Shown in pieces: positions 54,805-63,872 of a stretch of DNA of 64,000 nucleotides; position 1 is the first letter of the stretch, and every line of letters begins with the position of its first letter. Position numbers and translations under genes: made by a program. Under the pieces are notes generated by a model, which made no database searches, was not told the DNA's origin, and was given only the letters and a program-made list of their open reading frames with translations. The stretch comes from Cellulophaga baltica (GTDB taxonomy: Bacteria > Bacteroidota > Bacteroidia > Flavobacteriales > Flavobacteriaceae): assembly GCF_018861125.1 (NCBI RefSeq), contig NZ_JAHKQN010000005.1, positions 351,939 through 415,938 on the forward strand, read 5' to 3'.

Positions 54805-55335
54805 ATGCTAAAGTCAGATTGTTTCTACTTAGGTAAAATCGTTTCAAAATACAGCTTTAAAGGTGAGTTACTAATTAAGTTAGATACTGACGAACCTGAA
54901 GCATACGAAAAATTGGAATCAGTGTTTATTTCCCTTGGAAATAATCTGGTTCCTTTTTTTATTAAAAAATCGCAACTTCATAAATCAACATTATTACGTG
55001 TTCGTTTTGAAGAGATTGCAGATGAATCTGATGCAGATCGCATTATGGGTTCAGAAATTTACCTACCACTTACTATGTTACCTAAACTTACGGGTAACAA
55101 ATTCTACTTTCACGAAATTATTGGTTTCACTTTAAATGACAGTGTTCATGGTGATATTGGTACTATTGAAAGTGTAAATGATACTACATCACAAGCATTG
55201 TTTGAAGCTATTAAAGATGACAAGCAATTACTTATTCCTATAAATGATGATATTATCACTAAAGTAGACCGTGAGAATAAAACAATACATGTAACCACAC
55301 CTGAAGGATTGGTTGCATTGTATATGGATTTATAA
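54805..55335 (+). CDS. rimM: 16S rRNA processing protein RimM
   Basis: The 176-residue protein has the N-terminal RimM barrel (FYLGKIVSKYSFKGELLIKLDTDEPE) and the C-terminal PRC-barrel (FYFHEIIGFTLND, IGTIESVNDTTSQALFEA, LLIPINDDIITKVD). RimM binds S19 and helps mature the 30S head. The rpsP-rimM order is conserved, although the trmD and rplS that often follow are absent; the next gene is on the other strand. Confidence 0.93.
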   Translation: MLKSDCFYLGKIVSKYSFKGELLIKLDTDEPEAYEKLESVFISLGNNLVPFFIKKSQLHKSTLLRVRFEEIADESDADRIMGSEIYLPLTMLPKLTGNKFYFHEIIGFTLNDSVHGDIGTIESVNDTTSQALFEAIKDDKQLLIPINDDIITKVDRENKTIHVTTPEGLVALYMDL

Positions 55336-55349
55336 AAAATCTCCTTTTT

Positions 55350-55712
55350 TTAATTCAAATCAATAGATTGATTTTCTAGCATATTATCTAAACGCAATTG
55401 GAAAATTGTACCTGTTATTAAATCTTCAACATCTTTCAATTCTTTTAAAGTCATTGCAAAACTAATTTGCCCAAAAGGTGTTTGTAATAAATATGATTTA
55501 CAAGAATCTTTATGCTGACAACCATCGCATACACATAAACTATCTAAGGTATTTTCTATAATTATAGAAAATAATTCAAGTTCGTTTTTAGTAACATAAA
55601 CACCAGTGTCTTTAAATACCAACTGAATTTTTTTACTATCTTTTTCTGAATTTTTTGTCCACTGAAATGCTATTCCAAATTCATTATAGTAAATCGTATT
55701 AATGTCGTCCAT
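55350..55712 (-). CDS. Small Cys-cluster protein of unknown function
   Basis: This 120-residue soluble protein contains C-x-C-x2-C-x5-C near residues 59-70 (LCVCDGCQHKDSC), a possible metal-binding cluster, preceded by strands and followed by a helical segment. No named family was recognised with confidence; similar short proteins occur in Flavobacteriaceae. A 19-bp dyad sits 39-58 nt upstream of its ATG, and it follows the heme/iron operon, so an iron-linked function is plausible. It converges with rimM, 14 nt away. Confidence 0.6.
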   Translation of the reverse strand: MDDINTIYYNEFGIAFQWTKNSEKDSKKIQLVFKDTGVYVTKNELELFSIIIENTLDSLCVCDGCQHKDSCKSYLLQTPFGQISFAMTLKELKDVEDLITGTIFQLRLDNMLENQSIDLN

Positions 55713-55751
55713 GGGAGTAATTTATTTATATCAATTCTAAATAACGAATTT

Positions 55752-55770
55752 ATGTAGAATCATTCTAAAT
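55752..55770 (-). promoter_or_regulatory. Putative iron-box dyad upstream of the Cys-cluster gene
   Basis: ATGTAGAATCATTCTAAAT is a 9-1-9 dyad with 8 of 9 bases symmetric. The half-site ATTCTAAAT also occurs alone at 55734-55742. A related 9-1-9 element lies in the hmuR/DUF6607 promoter region. Fur- or DtxR-type control is inferred from form and context. Confidence 0.5.
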
Positions 55771-55808
55771 AAAAAACAAAAGAGGACTAATTTTCCTGCT
55801 TTTTAAAA

Positions 55809-57995
55809 TTAATAACAATCAGACTTTATTAAATGTCTAAAATCATTAATATTAAGCTTGTTAGCTAAGCAAATTTGCTCAAGAGCATCAAGAACACCTT
55901 TATACATAACTAAAGAACCACAGACCATTAACACACCTTCACTTAAAAGAGTTTCCATAATAAAATCTGAATCCCCTGTGATTAAATCTTGCACATATAC
56001 TTTGTATTCTTCTTTAGAATAAGCAATAGTTAACTTGGTAAGATTTCCATCTTTTAGATACGTACTAATTTCTGGTTGGTATAAATTGAAAGCCCTTTTC
56101 GTTCTCACTCCACAATACAAGTGTGTATCTATTTTTTTTGAATTACCAGCTAACATACCTATAAAAGGAATGATTCCTGTTCCATTACCAATCATAATTA
56201 CTCTATCAGTTTTTTTAGGAAAATGAAAATTCTTGTTTTGGATTACCCTTGCCTTAAGCTGCTTGTTTACAACTAAATCATTCAAGTAATTAGAACCTAA
56301 TCCATTTAAGTGACACTTCACACTTAAATGCATGTTACCATTGACTTTGGCAATTGAATATAAACGTTCGTTATAGTCATCCTTAGGGTAAATAGCTAAT
56401 AAGTCACCAGAAGTAAAACGAAGCTTCTTTTTAGGCTTTAAAACAAGTCTAAAAGTATCATCAGGATTATCTTCTTTATTGGTTTTAGAAACTACTTTAA
56501 ATGGTACCGTATTTTTAGGTATGGTATGAAAAGCATCGGAAGAAATTGACAATTGAGTTCCTACTGCTTTGGACCATAAAGCTACCCATTGCTCAAAACT
56601 ATTGAATGATTTATCATTAATCGTAAAAGGTGGTAATAACTGTTTTATATTTTGATCTTGTAAAGATTTATCTACATCAAAAGCAAATTTGCAAAAATCT
56701 GGGTATGAAAGCGAACCAAAACCTACTACAGAATAATCAAAGCTTTGGTTTTGTTTAATTTTTTCTAATAACTTTAAAAAATTAGTTGCATTTGCAGGTG
56801 CTTCTCCTTCACCATAAGTAGAAGTTAGAACAATTAAATGCTTTATGTTTTTATAAATAGTATATTTATTTAATTCCGCTACAAAAACACGTTTACCATT
56901 AAAAATTAATTCTTTTTTTAATGCATTAGCAAATAATAAAGTTCCTCCGTTTTCAGAACCCACCAAAATAACATACTCACTATTATTTTTAGTGAATTTA
57001 TTTTTAATTCTAAATGCTCTTCTTTTAAGGGTCATAGCAAAACCAGAATAAATGAAAAACAAAATGTTTACGGTAGCTATCAATAATATAAATGACCATA
57101 TTATAGAACCCTCACCAGTATGTAATTTCAAGCTTAGTTTTGAAAGCACATTAATTAAAGGATCTTCAATCACGCTTAAAACTTCACCAGTAAATTGATT
57201 AATTACCAATTCTTTGGTTTGAAATTTAATCGTGTAATAATCCTCAACATCATCAGAAAATGGGAATTCTACGTGCTCAACATCTGATAATTGTACGTCT
57301 TTCAGAACAGGAAAATCATTAATATTTAATTGTGGAGTGGCATTAATCTGCTCAAAATCTATTAGATGCGATTTTTTATCGGCAGGAAAAACATTGAATT
57401 TTTCAAGGGATAAATACACCCCAGTAAGTGTAATGATTATTATAGGAATTAATGTAGCTCTACCCAACACCACATGCCAATACTGTGCAAAACTTTCATT
57501 AACTACTTTTGTAAAGAATTTACGAACTCCACCCTGTCGTTTTAAAATTAGCACCGTACCAGAAACGGTAATTAAGAAGAGTAAAAAAGAACATAGACCT
57601 ACAAAAAAACGTCCAATACTTTTTAAAAATAAAGAACGATGTAAACTGGTTACAAACTGAAAAAACTTTGAAACCTCAGGTTTCTCTCCTATGAAATCAG
57701 CAGTAATCGGATTAAAAAAACCTGTTAATGATCCCCCTTCATCAGTAAATACCGAAGCAGTTACAAAATCATTAGCATCAATTTCTAAAGACAAAACTTC
57801 AGAATATTTATCTTTAAAAACGGAAATAGTTTCTGAAGCGGTAAGCTCATCAAACCCCGATACTTTATAGGGTTGTATTTGCTCAGAAATAGGTTCAAAA
57901 GCCAAGATAATTCCGGTTAAAGAAGCTAATAGTATAAAAACAAAAGAAGATACAGCCAGTGCAAGGTGGCTATATCTCCAAATAGAAATTGTCAT
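55809..57995 (-). CDS. PepSY membrane protein fused to flavodoxin and ferredoxin-NADP reductase domains
   Basis: The 728 residues are a PepSY_TM unit (helices near 10-35, 130-155, 175-195 and 305-325, with two periplasmic PepSY-like stretches), then a flavodoxin (about 345-480, ILVGSENGGTLLFANAL and LTSTYGEGEAPANA) and a CysJ/FNR-type reductase (about 500-728, RLYSIAKVNG for FAD, MIGNGTGIIPFIGML and VCGSLVMYKGVLDAL for NADPH). Electrons would pass NADPH-FAD-FMN to the membrane part. PepSY reductases are known or proposed to reduce ferric siderophores or release iron; here a heme link is suggested by the operon. Confidence 0.88.
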   Translation of the reverse strand: MTISIWRYSHLALAVSSFVFILLASLTGIILAFEPISEQIQPYKVSGFDELTASETISVFKDKYSEVLSLEIDANDFVTASVFTDEGGSLTGFFNPITADFIGEKPEVSKFFQFVTSLHRSLFLKSIGRFFVGLCSFLLFLITVSGTVLILKRQGGVRKFFTKVVNESFAQYWHVVLGRATLIPIIIITLTGVYLSLEKFNVFPADKKSHLIDFEQINATPQLNINDFPVLKDVQLSDVEHVEFPFSDDVEDYYTIKFQTKELVINQFTGEVLSVIEDPLINVLSKLSLKLHTGEGSIIWSFILLIATVNILFFIYSGFAMTLKRRAFRIKNKFTKNNSEYVILVGSENGGTLLFANALKKELIFNGKRVFVAELNKYTIYKNIKHLIVLTSTYGEGEAPANATNFLKLLEKIKQNQSFDYSVVGFGSLSYPDFCKFAFDVDKSLQDQNIKQLLPPFTINDKSFNSFEQWVALWSKAVGTQLSISSDAFHTIPKNTVPFKVVSKTNKEDNPDDTFRLVLKPKKKLRFTSGDLLAIYPKDDYNERLYSIAKVNGNMHLSVKCHLNGLGSNYLNDLVVNKQLKARVIQNKNFHFPKKTDRVIMIGNGTGIIPFIGMLAGNSKKIDTHLYCGVRTKRAFNLYQPEISTYLKDGNLTKLTIAYSKEEYKVYVQDLITGDSDFIMETLLSEGVLMVCGSLVMYKGVLDALEQICLANKLNINDFRHLIKSDCY

Positions 57996-58004
57996 ATGTA
58001 GTTA

Positions 58005-58499
58005 TTAATTAGGCAACATACGCACATAACGTAAGAAACCCGTACCTTCTACTTTACTTTTTACCGATTCAGAAGTTAATTCAAACTCTGCGTCTTTGGT
58101 ATAATATTCCTGATCTTCAACAGCAGTTTCAAAACGGATTTTGTAACCACTATTTACTTTATCATCATCTATTTCAATAACACTAATTGTACGCGCACCA
58201 CCAGCAATAGTTTCACCAGTAATAGCATCTAAATCTGAACGTTTTTTACCATAAAATTTCCACCACTCTGTAATATCATGATACCACTCACTATCATCAC
58301 CTTGAACATATAGTGTTTTTTCATATGCTCCTTCCGGGTTAATTAATGAAATTACCACATAAGCACCTTCACCTGTGTAGTTAATCATCTGCATCATACA
58401 CTTATACTTTGTAGTTGCAGGTTTTAAGGTGAAAGAATAAACAGATAACACCAAAATAGCCACTGTTGCAAAAAATGTTATTTTAAATACTTTTTTCAT
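58005..58499 (-). CDS. DUF2271 family exported protein
   Basis: A signal anchor (about 5-25) and a beta-rich domain matching DUF2271: CMMQMINYTGEGAYVVISLINPEGAYEKTLYVQGDDSEWYHDITEWW and DAITGETIAGGARTISVIEIDDDK. The length is 164. DUF2271 proteins are usually encoded beside PepSY reductases and are periplasmic. The gene lies 9 nt before the PepSY fusion gene and 1 nt after the ankyrin gene, so all are one operon. It has no enzymatic motif. Confidence 0.85.
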   Translation of the reverse strand: MKKVFKITFFATVAILVLSVYSFTLKPATTKYKCMMQMINYTGEGAYVVISLINPEGAYEKTLYVQGDDSEWYHDITEWWKFYGKKRSDLDAITGETIAGGARTISVIEIDDDKVNSGYKIRFETAVEDQEYYTKDAEFELTSESVKSKVEGTGFLRYVRMLPN

Positions 58500-58500
58500 C

Positions 58501-60000
58501 TTACTTTAAAAATTCAATTGATATATTTTTCTCTTGTAATAATTCGTTTTCTGAAGCTAAATCATAAACAGATTCATCAAAATCAGTGGTAGCATCTTTT
58601 TTAGCACCAATTGATAATAAATACTTCAAAGCTTTATCATCTTTTGCACGCATTGCTGCTACATGAATTGGAGCAACACCATCATTATTTTTAGCATTAA
58701 CATCAATATTATATTGCTTTACCACTTCTAACAATTTAACATCATTATTAGCTAAAGCCAAGTGATATAATGTATTTCCATTTTTTTGAGGAGCAGTAAT
58801 ATCTAAACCTTCTTCAGTTAACAATTTTAATTTTGCATCAAAATCAGTTTTTGATTTTGGACTGTAAGATTTTAATAAATAATAAGCTAAATTATTCCCC
58901 TCATTATCAATAGTTTTAATTGATGCTTTATTCTGAAGTAAAAATGCAACAACTTTAGGTGAATTATTTTCAGTAGCAATTGCTAAAGCAGTTTCTCCCT
59001 TCTTATTTTTAAGATTTATGTCTTTTATCTTTGGTAGAAAAAATTCAATTGTCTCAACTTCGTTTCTATTCACTGCATTTAAAAACGCTGTATTACCTTC
59101 TTGGTCTGCAAGGTTTACATCAACCCCTTTGTTTATAAAATAATTAAATACTTCTTTATCTGTAGCATAAGAAGCTAAGTTATGTAAAGGAGTTTTCCCT
59201 TCACTATCAATTACATTAGGATTTAAACCTAAAGATTCTAAAAATTTATAGAATTCTAAAGGTTTTAGCTTAGCTCTACGTCCACCTTGGGTAGCAAACA
59301 TAAAAGCATTATCATTACCGTTAACTCCTTTTTCACGTAAAGCTTTTAAAGCTTCAATATTTCCTGTTTTTGCAACATAGTTAAAAGCATCATTACCTTT
59401 TGCATCAACACTATTAATTGACAAACCTTTGCTAACAAAATAATCCGTTAGTTTAAAATTTTTATCTTTTTGAATACCTAACAACAATGCATTTGCGCCA
59501 TAAGGTGTAAGGTCTTTTTTAAGATCAGCACCATTTGCTATACAAAAATCATAAACAGCTGTATTTTGCTCACCTGCTGCTGCTGCAAAATTTAATACCG
59601 TACTTCCTTTATCGTCCGTGATATCCATTTTAGCTCCTTTTGAAACTAAATATTTCATGATCTCTACATTACCTTTGTACGCTGCCCAAAATAAATATGT
59701 TCTACCGTCATGTGTAAGTTTATTGGCATCGTTACCTTCTTTTGACTGAATATATTTAATTACGGAATTATCTGCTTGTTGTAAAATTGCGTAAACAACA
59801 GGATCAAAATTGCTTGAAGTTTTTCCTGCAATATCATTTCCTTCATTAATTTTTTCCTCTATTAATTTAATCGTAGGTTTTGAGCCCCAAAATTCTCGAT
59901 TTAAAAAAACATTTTCTTCAGTTTTTGCTGGTCCATGACCTTGTGCACTTAACTGCGCACTAAAAATTGAAATGAATAATATAAATAGTGTTTTTTTCAT
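58501..60000 (-). CDS. Exported ankyrin-repeat protein
   Basis: A signal peptide (1-20, SAQG) is followed by about eleven ankyrin repeats over 460 residues. Good consensus copies are DGRTYLFWAAYKGNVEIMKYL, EGNTAFLNAVNRNEVETIEFFL and KGETALAIATENNSPKVVAFLL. The repeats should form a solenoid for protein binding in the periplasm, which is an unusual place for ankyrins. It lies between DUF6607 and DUF2271 with gaps of 4 nt and 1 nt. A scaffold for the heme/iron system is a reasonable inference, unproven. Confidence 0.88.
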   Translation of the reverse strand: MKKTLFILFISIFSAQLSAQGHGPAKTEENVFLNREFWGSKPTIKLIEEKINEGNDIAGKTSSNFDPVVYAILQQADNSVIKYIQSKEGNDANKLTHDGRTYLFWAAYKGNVEIMKYLVSKGAKMDITDDKGSTVLNFAAAAGEQNTAVYDFCIANGADLKKDLTPYGANALLLGIQKDKNFKLTDYFVSKGLSINSVDAKGNDAFNYVAKTGNIEALKALREKGVNGNDNAFMFATQGGRRAKLKPLEFYKFLESLGLNPNVIDSEGKTPLHNLASYATDKEVFNYFINKGVDVNLADQEGNTAFLNAVNRNEVETIEFFLPKIKDINLKNKKGETALAIATENNSPKVVAFLLQNKASIKTIDNEGNNLAYYLLKSYSPKSKTDFDAKLKLLTEEGLDITAPQKNGNTLYHLALANNDVKLLEVVKQYNIDVNAKNNDGVAPIHVAAMRAKDDKALKYLLSIGAKKDATTDFDESVYDLASENELLQEKNISIEFLK

Positions 60001-60004
60001 GATT

Positions 60005-60910
60005 TTATTTTACAAATGATTCTATTACTGGGTTAATTTGTTCGCTAGTGTTATAATTTTCGTCGTCAAATAAATATTTATACAACAACTTATTATCAAC
60101 TTTTTCTTCTAAATGTAAAACTTTATTACGTGCAAAAACCTCATTCCACTTTGAACGTACAATTTGCCATTTATTTTCATGAGACACCCAGTAATCTTGA
60201 GCAGCTTTACATTTCTCATCAGCAACCTTTACATACGTATTATGTCCTTTTTCTTGCGCTAATAAAATATCTTCTTTACCATCTTCACGTATCACCTTGT
60301 TATTATCCTGGTCATGTAACCAACCATTTTCAACTATTTCATGCCTGTTAGTTCTTGTTGTTACATTATAATCACTACGCGTTGTATACTCCCTTCTTGG
60401 TAATGGTGCATCAGTTGTATTTTCCCAATAACTTTTACCATCAACATGCACCCAAGTTGCACTTCCTTCATAACGCGGACTATCATCAACCTGGAAAACT
60501 TTTTGAGTCCACTGACCCTTTACTTCATCTTTTGGTAAACTTACAAAGTTCCATTTGTTATCATGATCAAACTCATATAAGTCTGTATTTTCAAACTCCC
60601 AATCTTGACGCCAGTGTTTTACAATATAAGGTGATGACTCTGGCCCAACAATTAATAAATGTTGTAGCATAATTTTATCGTCAGAATCTTCAACCAATTG
60701 CACCCATTCTAAACCTTTATCATGTTTGGTTTTTGATGCTACATACGTTGAATCTTCAGCATACTGAAAAGTTTCAGCAAAGTTGAAAGATACTTCATAA
60801 CAACCACACATACTTTTGATGGCCTTTTGATCTTGTTTCTTTTTATTCTGAGCACTTAAATTAGAAATAAGCAACATACCCAGTATAGCTACTAAAAAAG
60901 TTTGTTTCAT
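60005..60910 (-). CDS. DUF6607 family exported protein
   Basis: The ATG at 60910 (MKQTFLVAILGMLLISNLSAQ) starts a signal peptide; the in-frame TTG at 60928 would add six residues. The mature part has CGCYEVSFNFAETF and many Trp residues (DWEF, GQWTQKVFQVDD, GSATWVHVDGKSYWENTTDAPLPRREYT), typical of DUF6607 proteins. Two Cys near the N-terminus (CGC) could bind metal or form a disulfide. It is first in the four-gene operon and divergent from the HmuR-like receptor. The function is unknown but probably concerns heme or iron. Confidence 0.72.
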   Translation of the reverse strand: MKQTFLVAILGMLLISNLSAQNKKKQDQKAIKSMCGCYEVSFNFAETFQYAEDSTYVASKTKHDKGLEWVQLVEDSDDKIMLQHLLIVGPESSPYIVKHWRQDWEFENTDLYEFDHDNKWNFVSLPKDEVKGQWTQKVFQVDDSPRYEGSATWVHVDGKSYWENTTDAPLPRREYTTRSDYNVTTRTNRHEIVENGWLHDQDNNKVIREDGKEDILLAQEKGHNTYVKVADEKCKAAQDYWVSHENKWQIVRSKWNEVFARNKVLHLEEKVDNKLLYKYLFDDENYNTSEQINPVIESFVK

Positions 60911-60952
60911 TTGTTCTGTGTTTAACAATTTGATGCAAAAAAATTAAACCTT

Positions 60953-60986
60953 ATTTAGACTCAATTAAAATAAGATTATATATTTG
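60953..60986. promoter_or_regulatory. Divergent promoter with iron-box-like dyad between DUF6607 and hmuR
   Basis: The 19-bp segment at 60953-60971 starts ATTTAGACT and ends AATTAAAAT, a partial 9-1-9 dyad similar to that at 55752. On the plus strand TATATTTG (60979-60986) is the -7 box, with TTTAG in the -33 region. On the minus strand TTG at 60964-60962 is the -33 element of the opposite promoter. A repressor here would block both. Confidence 0.6.
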
Positions 60987-61004
60987 TGACAAATCTAATC
61001 AAGA

Positions 61005-63080
61005 ATGAATCTAAATAAAAATAATTGCATATTTATTTTATGCCTTTTTTTAAACTACATTCTTTTAGCACAAACAGTTAAAAGTGATTCAACTGAAATA
61101 AAACAACTTGATGAAGTTGTAATTACAGCCACAAGAACAATTAGGCAGTTATCTTCACTTCCACTTCCTGTACAAATAATCTCTAAAAAAGATATTGAAA
61201 GTTCAAATTCTATCCGCCTTAGTGATATATTAAATGAACAAACTGGCTTAATTACCGTACCCGATTATGGCGGAGGGGAAGGAATACAATTACAAGGATT
61301 AGATTCTCAGTATACACTAATTTTAATTGATGGAGTCCCACTAATAGGTCGTTCCGCAGGAACTCTTGATATTACAAGATTAACAGTTGGAAATATTAAA
61401 CAAATAGAAGTAGTAAAAGGCGCCTCATCAAGTTTGTATGGTAGTGAAGCCCTTGGTGGTGTAATCAATATTATTACTGAAAACCCAAAAAAAGGCTTAA
61501 ATGGTGATATAAATTACAGACTTGGAGCCTATAATACACACGATTTAAACACATTAATTTCTTATAAAAAGAAAAAAATAGGCATAAGTACATTTATCAA
61601 TAGATATAGCTCTAACGGTTACGATTTAGATGACGATGTTACCCTAAAAACAGTTGAACCTTACAGTAACTATACTTTTAACAGCAAACTTACTTATGAT
61701 ATTTCAAAAAAAACTAAAATTTTATTATCAGGAAGGTATTATACTCAGAATCAAGATTACGTTGCTTCAGAAGAATTAAAAGGCGAGAGTAACATTAACG
61801 AATGGAATGCCCGCTTTAAAATAAGTCATAATTATAATAAAAAATGGAGTAGTAATTTTGATTTATATACAACACGTTATATAGCAAAAGAATATTTAGA
61901 CTCTATTAGTACTGGTTCTAGATATAGTGATTCAAACTACGATCAAGTTTTAATTAGACCAGAATTTAGAGTTGCATATCATGTAAATAATAAAAATAGT
62001 TTTATAGGAGGTATTGGCTTAAACCATGAAACCCTTGATCGTGACGATTTTACTGAAAAACCAATATTTAACTCTCCCTACATTTACGCTCAATATGATG
62101 CAAACCCCACAGATAAATTAAATTTAATTATTGGTGCTCGTTTTGATAGCCACAATAAGTATAAGTCACAATTCAGCCCAAAAACTGCCATTAGATACCA
62201 GTTATCAAATAAATTAGCTATAAAATCATCTATAGGTTATGGCTATAAAGCCCCCGATTTTAGGCAACTATATTTTGACTTTACAAATGCAACAGTTGGT
62301 TATACGGTATTAGGGTATAATGCTGTAGCCACTGCAATACCAGAACTAGAAGCACAAGGAGAAATATCAAGTATTATAGTTCCAATTTCTGAATTTGATA
62401 GCGAATTAAAACCTGAAAGTTCTGTAAGCATAAACCTAGGGATTGATTATACATTCAACTCAAAACTTACTAGTACTATAAATTTTTTTAGAAATAATAT
62501 TAGCAATTTAATAGACACAAGAGTAATAGCAAATAAAACAAATGGGCAAAACGTATACAGCTATTACAATGTGAACAATGTTTATACAGAAGGTTTAGAA
62601 TTCAATTTAAAATGGAACCCTACAAAGAATTTAAAAATTTTAGGCGGGTATCAACTCTTATATGCCAAAGATAAAGATGCCAAAGAAGCATTTAACAATG
62701 GTGAAGTATATGCACGAGACAACAATAATTCTTCATTCCAATTACAGAAAGACGATTATTATGGTCTATACAATAGATCTAGACACATGTCTAACCTAAA
62801 AATATTCTACAACATTCCTAAATATAAAACAGACGCTAATATAAGAACTACTTACAGAAGTAAATACGGTCTAACAGATAGTAACGGAAATACTTATTTA
62901 GACAATTATGATGACTTTGTTAATGGATATTGCATACTAGATTTTTCTATCAATAAAACATTTTACAAAAACTACAAACTAGGATTCGGTATTGATAATC
63001 TATTCAATTTTACTGATCCTGATAATATTACCAATATTCCAGGAAAGCTTATTTACGGAAAACTAAAAATACATTTTTAA
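61005..63080 (+). CDS. hmuR: HmuR-like TonB-dependent heme receptor
   Basis: Signal peptide (1-22), TonB box region (QLDEVVITATRT), plug (about 45-155, with IQLQGLDSQYTLILIDGVPLIGR and VEVVKGASSSLYGSEALGGVINIITENPKKG) and a barrel ending KLKIHF. The segment YGYKAPDFRQLYFDF corresponds in position to the FRAP-type heme-receptor motif, and NNVYTEGLEFNLKW is also usual. At 691 residues it is of HmuR size. Heme uptake is inferred from the adjacent HmuY gene 15 nt downstream. Confidence 0.85.
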   Translation: MNLNKNNCIFILCLFLNYILLAQTVKSDSTEIKQLDEVVITATRTIRQLSSLPLPVQIISKKDIESSNSIRLSDILNEQTGLITVPDYGGGEGIQLQGLDSQYTLILIDGVPLIGRSAGTLDITRLTVGNIKQIEVVKGASSSLYGSEALGGVINIITENPKKGLNGDINYRLGAYNTHDLNTLISYKKKKIGISTFINRYSSNGYDLDDDVTLKTVEPYSNYTFNSKLTYDISKKTKILLSGRYYTQNQDYVASEELKGESNINEWNARFKISHNYNKKWSSNFDLYTTRYIAKEYLDSISTGSRYSDSNYDQVLIRPEFRVAYHVNNKNSFIGGIGLNHETLDRDDFTEKPIFNSPYIYAQYDANPTDKLNLIIGARFDSHNKYKSQFSPKTAIRYQLSNKLAIKSSIGYGYKAPDFRQLYFDFTNATVGYTVLGYNAVATAIPELEAQGEISSIIVPISEFDSELKPESSVSINLGIDYTFNSKLTSTINFFRNNISNLIDTRVIANKTNGQNVYSYYNVNNVYTEGLEFNLKWNPTKNLKILGGYQLLYAKDKDAKEAFNNGEVYARDNNNSSFQLQKDDYYGLYNRSRHMSNLKIFYNIPKYKTDANIRTTYRSKYGLTDSNGNTYLDNYDDFVNGYCILDFSINKTFYKNYKLGFGIDNLFNFTDPDNITNIPGKLIYGKLKIHF

Positions 63081-63095
63081 CTTTAAATTATATTC

Positions 63096-63737
63096 ATGAA
63101 AACAATTAGAACAATTCAACTAGTACTAACTTTTGGGCTATTTTTAGCATTTACATCTTGTGACAATAACGATGACACTGATAATTCAAGCAGTGAAGCT
63201 GTAGAATCAAACACAGTTACCAATTTACAAGCTACGCAAAGTGCAGATTACACTACAAGCCCTGCAACAATTACTGGAGATTACATTCGATTTTCTTTTG
63301 ATTCTGGCTCTACAACTACCGGAGATGACTGGGATGTTGCTTTTAGAGGCACTACTATTTTAGTTAACGGAGGAGAAGCAACCTCTGATGATGAACCAGA
63401 AAGAACAGGTGATGCAGGTATTTATATAGCATCTGGTACTTTAGCTAGTATTACAGAAGTAAATACCGAATTATTTGAAGTTGATAGTGCTACTGATGGA
63501 TTAGCAATTACCACAGGTTCTGATAATGGCTGGTATACTTATGATTCTACGACTCATATAATTTCTCCAATTGCAGGTAAAATTATAGTTGTTAAAACTA
63601 CAACCGGTACGTATGCTAAATTTGAAATAACTAGTTATTATGAAGATGGAGAAGCAAATGAAGATTTAAGCAACTCTCAATACTACAGTTTTAATTATGT
63701 ATATCAACCTAATGAAGGTGAAACTTCTTTTGAGTAA
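63096..63737 (+). CDS. hmuY: HmuY family heme-binding lipoprotein
   Basis: The lipobox is FTSC22. The mature domain is HmuY-like: GDYIRFSFDSGSTTTGDDWDVAFRGTTILVNGG (about 61-93) and IAGKIIVVKTTTGTYAKFEITSYY (about 159-182). HmuY of Porphyromonas gingivalis captures heme outside the cell with two His ligands (H134, H166). In this 213-residue protein there is only one His (H154) and no Met after residue 1, so its heme coordination must differ. It works with the upstream HmuR-like receptor. Confidence 0.88.
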   Translation: MKTIRTIQLVLTFGLFLAFTSCDNNDDTDNSSSEAVESNTVTNLQATQSADYTTSPATITGDYIRFSFDSGSTTTGDDWDVAFRGTTILVNGGEATSDDEPERTGDAGIYIASGTLASITEVNTELFEVDSATDGLAITTGSDNGWYTYDSTTHIISPIAGKIIVVKTTTGTYAKFEITSYYEDGEANEDLSNSQYYSFNYVYQPNEGETSFE

Positions 63738-63795
63738 TAAAATTTAACAACTTTAGCTTTAGTGTTTTTTACAAAAATTATTCCAATATAATTTT

Positions 63796-63829
63796 AAATC
63801 CCAAGACGTAATTGTCGAGGGATTTTTTT
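63796..63829 (+). terminator. Terminator after hmuY
   Basis: AAATCCC (63796-63802) pairs with GGGATTT (63819-63825), with an inner GAC/GTC pair, followed by more Ts. It closes the hmuR-hmuY unit. Confidence 0.75.
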
Positions 63830-63872
63830 ATGCCCAATAAATTAGTATTAATTTTGAATTCAAATTACATAT

